Source of the DNA: Acidobacteriaceae bacterium
GTDB taxonomy: Bacteria > Acidobacteriota > Terriglobia > Terriglobales > Acidobacteriaceae
Direction of reading: 5' to 3'
Length of the DNA: 9,930 nucleotides
NCBI GenBank assembly: GCA_003156235.1
Contig: PMGP01000175.1
Span: forward strand, 4,294 to 14,223
Part shown: one piece after another, positions 6,143 through 9,930 of the stretch
Layout: each line of letters starts with the position of its first letter
How positions within the stretch are numbered: the first letter of the stretch is position 1
The notes under the pieces: model-generated
Databases searched by the model: none
Told to the model about the DNA's origin: nothing
The model's input: only the letters and a program-made list of their open reading frames with translations
Program-made: the position numbers and the translations under genes

Positions 6143-8395
6143 ATGGTAAAAGGGAAGTCTCAACGGCAGTTGATTCTCGCATTGCTCTCACTTACTCTGG
6201 CGGGAATGGCTGGAAAACTGGCCGCACAGCACCCTTTGTCGGCCGATGCTCTCGCCATCGAGCGCATCGCGGAGGAACGTGATCGGGACAAATCTCTGCC
6301 CGCAAATCTGGCCTGGAGTCCGTCCGGCAAGAATCTCAGCTATGTTCGGAGAACTCTCCGGCCACGCAAAGCTGCGGATCGTTCACCGGCCACCGAGATC
6401 TGCAGTATCGATGCAGCGACTGGCAGGCAAAAGATCCTTGTTTCCGATGCAGAGATAACAGCCGCTTTCGGCGACTATCATCCCCAGGTCGCGGCGGCCG
6501 AAAGAGATGCCGATGGCGCGAGGCAGCTTCAGGACTATGCCTGGGCTCCGGACGAGCACGCTCTGTTGCTTGCCACCAGTGTCGCACTTGCTTGGTTTGA
6601 CCTCGACGCTCATTCTTCCCGGCTCCTTCTGACAGATCGAACCGGTCTAAGCAATCCTCAGATAAGCCCCGACGGCCGTTTCGTCAGCTTTCTCCAAGAC
6701 CACACTCTTTGGCTGGCAGATGCCTCAACCGGCGCCGCTCACGCCCTTTCGCCTCAGGGAACAGGCGATTTGCCAGAGGGCGAGCCGGACTGGGTCTATC
6801 TTCACGAACTGGGAATGCAGTTGGCATATTGGTGGTCGCCGGACTCGTCCTCTATCGCCTGGATCGAGACAGATGATCGCGCGGTCGCCAAATACTCACT
6901 CCGCGCTTCCGATGGCGATGAGCACTCCATAGCCTATCCCAAGCCCGGCGAAGCCATTCCCGCAATTCGCCTCTTCGTGCAAGCGGTATCCAGCCGCAAG
7001 CCGCTTCAAATCGACCTCGGCAACGATGCGAATGTTTACATTCCCCGGGTGCAATGGTTGCCGGACGGTAAACACCTTGCCATCGAGCGTCTCAGCCGCA
7101 ACCAGAAAACTCTCGACCTTCTCCTGGCGGATACAGCCACAGGAAAGTCGCGCGTGATCCTCACAGAGAAAGACGCCTATTGGATCAACGTAAGCAACGG
7201 TCTGCATTTTCTCAAAGACTCGCATCGCTTTCTTTGGTCCAGTGAAAGCTCAGGTTTTCGCCATCTCTATCTTTACGACATTTCCGGCCGCAAGCTCGTC
7301 CAACTTACCCACGGCGACTGGGAAGTTACTTCGCTGGTTGGGGCCGACGAAACCGCGAGTACTGTTTACTTTACTGCAAGCGAAGCGAGTACTTTGGAGC
7401 GCCAACTCTATCGCGTGAATTTGGACGGGACAGGATTGACGCGTATCACGCGAGAGAAGGGTACCCACAACCCTGTGCTGTCGCCCTCTGGCGATCTTCT
7501 ACTGGATACCTGGTCTAACCACGCTTCTCCGCCCAGTCAGGAGCTGCTCCGAGCCGACGGAAGCAGAATTGAAAGCCTGGGAGGCAGCGCGCCTGACGAC
7601 CCGGTTACGCTCCAGTTCAACAAACAGCTCAATTCCATCGAGTTCCTCACCTTGAAGACACACATGGGTATGGATATGAATGTCTGGATGATGAAGCCTC
7701 CGGACTTCGATGCCGCGCGAAAATACCCGGTGATTCTATATGTTGCCGGAGGACCTGGTGAGCAAAACGTGCGCGAGGCCTGGGGCGGGGACATTTCTCT
7801 CTGGCTCGCATTGATGGCGCAGAACGGCTATATCGTGTTCGCTGTCGATCACCGTGGCGCAGCGGGACGCGGCCATCTGTTTGAGGAGCCGCTGCATTTG
7901 CGGCTTTCCGCGGCAGAGATGGCGGACCTGCGGGACGAAGTCCTATACCTGCACTCGCAACTCTGGATAGACAAGACGCGCATCGGTATCTGCGGATGGG
8001 CATACGGAGGATTCCTGGCGCTCCACGGCATGCTCGACCGCCCTTTGCTTTTCAAAGCAGGGTTTGCCGGTTCCCCGATTACCGATTGGCATCTCTACGA
8101 CGCGGTCTTCGCCGAGCGTTACCTGGAAGACCCCACGCGCAATCAGGACGGATGGCTCTCATCTTCTCCTTTGGAGAATGCAAAATATCTTAGCGCGCCG
8201 CTTCTGCTTGCACAGGCGACACTAGACGAGTCCGTGCATCAGGAAAATTCATGGATGCTGCTCGATGAACTTTTGGACAGAGGAAAATATGCCGACATAC
8301 TGCTATTTCCCGACCGCCGGAATTTGTTCGAGGATCACGGCGCGCGCCTGATTCTCTTTCAGCGGCTCACCGACTTTTTTATCAGGAATTTGTAA
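6143..8395 (+). CDS. Secreted S9B (dipeptidyl-peptidase IV) family protein, predicted catalytically inactive
   Basis: 750 residues from ATG 6143, the usual length for bacterial DPP-IV. Signal peptide: K3, K5, R8, hydrophobic 10-23, probable cleavage after L-A-A28. Residues about 35-490 form the DPP-IV N-terminal propeller, with D-W-V-Y at 216-219 and W-W-S-P-D. About 500-750 form the alpha/beta-hydrolase domain, with K-Y-P-V-I-L, the G-W-x-Y-G-G elbow and D-A-V-F-A-E-R-Y. Key residues are altered. The elbow reads G-W-A620-Y-G-G where the nucleophile Ser belongs. N727 occupies the catalytic His position. A535 replaces the oxyanion Tyr of V-Y-x-G-P, and the E-E dyad after D-W-V-Y reads H221-E222. 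Only the triad Asp (D695) remains. The frame is otherwise intact, so I infer a conserved non-catalytic role, analogous to mammalian DPP6 and DPP10, rather than decay. Start codons further upstream are possible. Confidence 0.93.
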   Translation: MVKGKSQRQLILALLSLTLAGMAGKLAAQHPLSADALAIERIAEERDRDKSLPANLAWSPSGKNLSYVRRTLRPRKAADRSPATEICSIDAATGRQKILVSDAEITAAFGDYHPQVAAAERDADGARQLQDYAWAPDEHALLLATSVALAWFDLDAHSSRLLLTDRTGLSNPQISPDGRFVSFLQDHTLWLADASTGAAHALSPQGTGDLPEGEPDWVYLHELGMQLAYWWSPDSSSIAWIETDDRAVAKYSLRASDGDEHSIAYPKPGEAIPAIRLFVQAVSSRKPLQIDLGNDANVYIPRVQWLPDGKHLAIERLSRNQKTLDLLLADTATGKSRVILTEKDAYWINVSNGLHFLKDSHRFLWSSESSGFRHLYLYDISGRKLVQLTHGDWEVTSLVGADETASTVYFTASEASTLERQLYRVNLDGTGLTRITREKGTHNPVLSPSGDLLLDTWSNHASPPSQELLRADGSRIESLGGSAPDDPVTLQFNKQLNSIEFLTLKTHMGMDMNVWMMKPPDFDAARKYPVILYVAGGPGEQNVREAWGGDISLWLALMAQNGYIVFAVDHRGAAGRGHLFEEPLHLRLSAAEMADLRDEVLYLHSQLWIDKTRIGICGWAYGGFLALHGMLDRPLLFKAGFAGSPITDWHLYDAVFAERYLEDPTRNQDGWLSSSPLENAKYLSAPLLLAQATLDESVHQENSWMLLDELLDRGKYADILLFPDRRNLFEDHGARLILFQRLTDFFIRNL

Positions 8396-8419
8396 GAAAA
8401 TACGGCGGCTTCCCTGCCG

Positions 8420-8450
8420 GGTTCACGCCCTCGCGATTATCGCGTGAACC
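8420..8450. terminator. Inverted repeat between convergent genes, possible terminator
   Basis: GGTTCACGC (8420-8428) and GCGTGAACC (8442-8450) form a perfect 9-bp stem with a 13-nt loop, between the stop of the S9B homologue and the end of the convergent membrane-protein gene, overlapping its last codons and stop. No T-tract follows on the plus strand. On the minus strand a second weak GC stem (8403-8419) is followed by TATTTTC. It may act as a bidirectional transcription barrier, but it is not a canonical intrinsic terminator. Confidence 0.4.
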
Positions 8451-8968
8451 GCCCATGAGTCCCACAGTATGCCCAGGCTGGTCATCAGCGAGCATGCCAC
8501 CCAGCACAGGCTCACCAGCATGACTCCGTCAACCGTGTAGTGAAAGACCGCATCAATGGCGTGCAATGAAATGACTTCGGTACACCAGCAACTCAAGGAG
8601 AGAACCGCACCCCAGCCAGCAATAATTGCACCGGCTCTGCCGCGAAAACGCAGCCAGGTCAGACCTATTCCAATTGCTGCGGCCGCGCCCAGAATAATCA
8701 GCGCCGCAAGCTGTGGCCCGAAGCGCTGGGCATACAGATTCTCCCTGATTGCTTCGCCTTCCAGCAGGTTGTGCAGTTGCCAGCGTACGCTGAACGCCAT
8801 GTCCAGAAAAAGCCCGGCTTCCAGCACCGCGATAACCCAGGCGAGCCGCCTCAGGTGCGGAAATTCGCGATATCTGGCCCATGCGATGGCACACGATACT
8901 GCGGCAAAAAGGTATGCACTCATCCCTATGATTCGTGTCGGGTTCAGCCATTCAGCGTGAGATGTCAT
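8423..8968 (-). CDS. Five-helix integral membrane protein of unknown family
   Basis: 181 residues from ATG 8968, chosen for AGGAGGGG immediately upstream; the longer frame to 9067 would add 33 polar residues before the first helix. Predicted transmembrane segments lie at about 12-31, 42-60, 85-107, 112-128 and 145-167. Polar residues cluster at helix ends: D56, R62, H66 and E70 in the first loop, and E131, H136, D139, H143 and D147 before the last helix. Such His/Asp/Glu positions could bind metal or haem, but that is speculation. I do not recognise the family. It converges with the S9B homologue, 27 bp from its stop, and follows the secreted-protein gene at 9073-9522 by 104 bp in the same direction, so the two could share a transcript. 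Confidence 0.8.
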   Translation of the reverse strand: MTSHAEWLNPTRIIGMSAYLFAAVSCAIAWARYREFPHLRRLAWVIAVLEAGLFLDMAFSVRWQLHNLLEGEAIRENLYAQRFGPQLAALIILGAAAAIGIGLTWLRFRGRAGAIIAGWGAVLSLSCWCTEVISLHAIDAVFHYTVDGVMLVSLCWVACSLMTSLGILWDSWAVHAIIARA

Positions 8969-8970
8969 GG

Positions 8971-8978
8971 CCCCTCCT
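8971..8978 (-). promoter_or_regulatory. Ribosome binding site AGGAGGGG for the membrane protein
   Basis: Strong AGGAGGGG on the minus strand, 2-4 nt before ATG 8968 depending on the pairing register. It fixes the start at 8968 rather than 9067. Confidence 0.6.
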
Positions 8979-9072
8979 GCATCTTCGGGTATCTCCCCAA
9001 AGGGCTCGTAACGCGTGCGAAAGTATGGCTGAGGTGCGGTGTCCCGGCATAAAGGTCTTTCGGCCAAACGTG

Positions 9073-9522
9073 TTATCTGGCGTGAAAGTCTACCGTGAAC
9101 ACGCAGGACTCCGAGCCGTCATCGATCCAGCTTGTGGCATCAATAAATTCAACTTTTTTCACAACAACCGTTTCGCCGGTACGATGGATGTCCACAGATT
9201 CGGAGGCCAAGTCCCAGATATACACTTTTCTCTTGCCGGTCTCCAAGCCCTCTCGATACGTCAAGTCCTCCGGGTAGGGGTGAGGATAGCCGCCCTCACC
9301 GAGCAACAATAAATTGTACGTAATCTTCGAGATTTGCTTGCCGGCGCGGTTGTCAAACTCTATCGTGAGTTGCGGCTTAGACACGCCGCCCTGATGGTTA
9401 TAACTCAGCTCGACGCGGTTGATCACGACTGGGCATTTTAGCTCAGGACTCTCGGCCTCCGGCTTCAGCGTTCCGAAAGCCAAACAAAGCGCAAAAACCA
9501 GCAATGCAGCGCTTGCTCTCAT
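9073..9522 (-). CDS. Small secreted beta-rich protein of unknown function
   Basis: 149 residues. The N-terminus M-R-A-S-A-A-L-L-V-F-A-L-C-L-A-F-G is a signal peptide, with cleavage somewhere in 17-25; C13 is within the hydrophobic core and lacks a convincing lipobox context. The mature part has just two cysteines, C30 and C140, near its ends, which would suit a disulfide closing a beta-sandwich. Alternating strands such as P-Q-L-T-I-E-F-D-N-R and K-I-T-Y-N-L-L-L-L-G, and a final V-K-K-V-E-F-I-D-A-T-S-W, suggest an immunoglobulin-like fold. I do not recognise a named family. The ribosome site is weak (GAGTGAG). A promoter candidate lies 49 bp upstream, and the membrane-protein gene lies downstream. 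Confidence 0.75.
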   Translation of the reverse strand: MRASAALLVFALCLAFGTLKPEAESPELKCPVVINRVELSYNHQGGVSKPQLTIEFDNRAGKQISKITYNLLLLGEGGYPHPYPEDLTYREGLETGKRKVYIWDLASESVDIHRTGETVVVKKVEFIDATSWIDDGSESCVFTVDFHAR

Positions 9523-9570
9523 ATGAACTCACTCAATTGTTCGCTTTCACGGCTTGCCGCCTTTGGTAGA

Positions 9571-9604
9571 ATTATAGTCTTCGTGCGGGCGATTCTGTTG
9601 TCAA
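9571..9604 (-). promoter_or_regulatory. Candidate promoter for the small secreted protein
   Basis: On the minus strand a perfect TTGACA (9599-9604) is followed by a perfect TATAAT (9571-9576), about 50 bp before ATG 9522. The 22-bp spacer is too long for a standard sigma70 promoter, so either only the -10 is used, perhaps with an activator, or the -35 match is accidental. Confidence 0.4.
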
Positions 9605-9754
9605 TGGAAAAATAATCACCGCCAATCCACATTGCTGAAATTAGTTGCTGGTGAATCAATCTCTATGCAATCGAAGTGCAATGCGTCCGATTGAGCGATC
9701 GCGTTGGGGACGGCATCGGCTGGCTTGCCTTTCGACGGCAAACGTGGTGCGATT
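9605..9754. other. Intergenic stretch without recognised features
   Basis: No coding frame, tRNA or repeat array is seen. The only structure noted is a small inverted repeat, TTGCC (9725-9729) with GGCAA (9737-9741) around a 7-nt loop, with no T-tract. It separates minus-strand and plus-strand promoter candidates. Confidence 0.4.
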
Positions 9755-9782
9755 TTGCAATTTTACCCTAAAAAGGTAGAAT
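9755..9782 (+). promoter_or_regulatory. Candidate rightward promoter with internal inverted repeat
   Basis: TTGCAA (9755-9760) and TAGAAT (9777-9782) are spaced by 16 bp. Transcription would start near 9789 and run off the right edge. Between and partly over the boxes lies TACC-CTAAAAA-GGTA, a short inverted repeat that could be an operator. A gene starting just beyond 9930 is implied. Confidence 0.4.
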
Positions 9783-9849
9783 TTCATCATGACGGGATTT
9801 GCAAGGACTGAACTGTCCGACTTTTCCTGCTTAAAGAAGTAGCGAGACT

Positions 9850-9903
9850 ATGTGCTGTATGGTGCAGTTGCCTTCCAGGAAAGCGGGTAACTGCTTCTGC
9901 TGA
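9850..9903 (+). CDS. Possible Cys-rich leader peptide (17 aa)
   Basis: ATG 9850 to TGA 9903 encodes M-C-C-M-V-Q-L-P-S-R-K-A-G-N-C-F-C, with four Cys in 17 residues and Cys-Cys directly after Met. It lies about 60 nt downstream of the predicted transcription start and just before two overlapping stems and GGGAGGT. Cys-rich upstream frames that regulate sulfur or cysteine genes through ribosome stalling are known in other bacteria. No strong ribosome site is visible (only a purine-rich AAGAAGTAGCGAG). Chance occurrence is possible; confidence is low. Confidence 0.3.
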   Translation: MCCMVQLPSRKAGNCFC

Positions 9904-9912
9904 GAGCAGAGC
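9864..9912 (+). promoter_or_regulatory. Two overlapping hairpins in the leader (attenuator-like)
   Basis: Stem 1 pairs GCAGTTGCC (9864-9872) with GGTAACTGC (9886-9894): nine pairs including one G-U. Stem 2 pairs TCTGCT (9896-9901) with AGCAGA (9905-9910), extendable to GC at 9893-9894 with 9911-9912. The extended forms share 9893-9894, so they compete. In addition CCTTCC (9871-9876) could pair with the GGGAGG at 9924-9929, hiding a ribosome site. This is seen by hand pairing only. Confidence 0.3.
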
Positions 9913-9923
9913 GTAAAGGCGCC

Positions 9924-9930
9924 GGGAGGT
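9924..9930 (+). promoter_or_regulatory. Probable ribosome binding site for a gene beyond the right edge
   Basis: GGGAGGT at the last bases of the window, downstream of a promoter candidate and structured leader. It would serve a start codon a few bases outside the window. Confidence 0.35.

Noticed and set aside
5922..6282. Frames at 5922-6191 (minus) and 5956-6282 (plus)
   Set aside because: They overlap the promoter region and the well-supported S9B start, without ribosome sites or protein-like sequence.
9306..9317. ACAATAAATTGT, the exact reverse complement of the operator-like palindrome
   Set aside because: It lies inside the coding region of the small secreted protein, far from any promoter. 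One such 12-mer is compatible with chance.
9695..9702. GCGATCGC octamer (HIP1-like)
   Set aside because: A single copy; HIP1 is meaningful only as an abundant repeat in cyanobacterial genomes.
9789..9842. 17-codon frame beginning at an ATG at 9789
   Set aside because: Its ATG coincides with the predicted transcription start, and the peptide has no notable composition; it could only be a leaderless message.
9893..9930. Resemblance of CTGAGA and nearby bases to a TPP or SAM riboswitch
   Set aside because: The remaining conserved elements of those riboswitches are absent; only a short hexamer matches.

Overview
The window looks like a chromosomal segment of a soil-type Acidobacteriota (Terriglobia/Acidobacteriaceae). 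This is inferred from moderate-to-high GC coding DNA, AAGGAGG-type ribosome sites, and a very large secreted protein of a style common in that group: a propeller opening with W-R-N-D-x-A-R-T-G-Q-N followed by many chitobiase-C-terminal-like repeats and lectin domains. The taxonomic call is inference; no rRNA or other marker is present.

Layout. (1) 1-5424, minus strand: one uninterrupted reading frame of 1808 codons that runs off the left edge. It encodes a signal peptide, a PQQ-like beta-propeller (about residues 39-557), and then at least ten 82-residue repeats in groups of 2, 3 and at least 5, separated by two legume-lectin-like modules. The repeat period is exactly 246 bp within each group. 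(2) 5425-6142: an AT-richer, 718-bp divergent intergenic region. It holds no convincing gene, but near its right end it has a promoter-like element with twin palindromes. (3) 6143-8395, plus strand: a secreted S9B/DPP-IV-family protein with intact fold signatures. The nucleophile Ser, the catalytic His, the oxyanion Tyr and one substrate-anchoring Glu are all replaced, so it is predicted to be a pseudopeptidase. (4) 8423-8968 and 9073-9522, minus strand, convergent with the peptidase homologue: a five-helix membrane protein and a small secreted protein, neither assigned to a family, perhaps co-transcribed. (5) 9523-9930: an intergenic region with a minus-strand promoter candidate and, facing right, a plus-strand promoter candidate. 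The latter is followed by a short Cys-rich open frame, two overlapping hairpins and a terminal GGGAGGT, which looks like the leader of a gene starting just beyond the window.

How they may work together: the propeller/lectin giant and the pseudopeptidase are divergently transcribed and both appear to be exported, as does the small protein at 9073-9522. The sequence gives no direct evidence for a shared pathway. The two items most worth following are the dead DPP-IV homologue with its twin-palindrome promoter, and the Cys-rich leader at the right edge.
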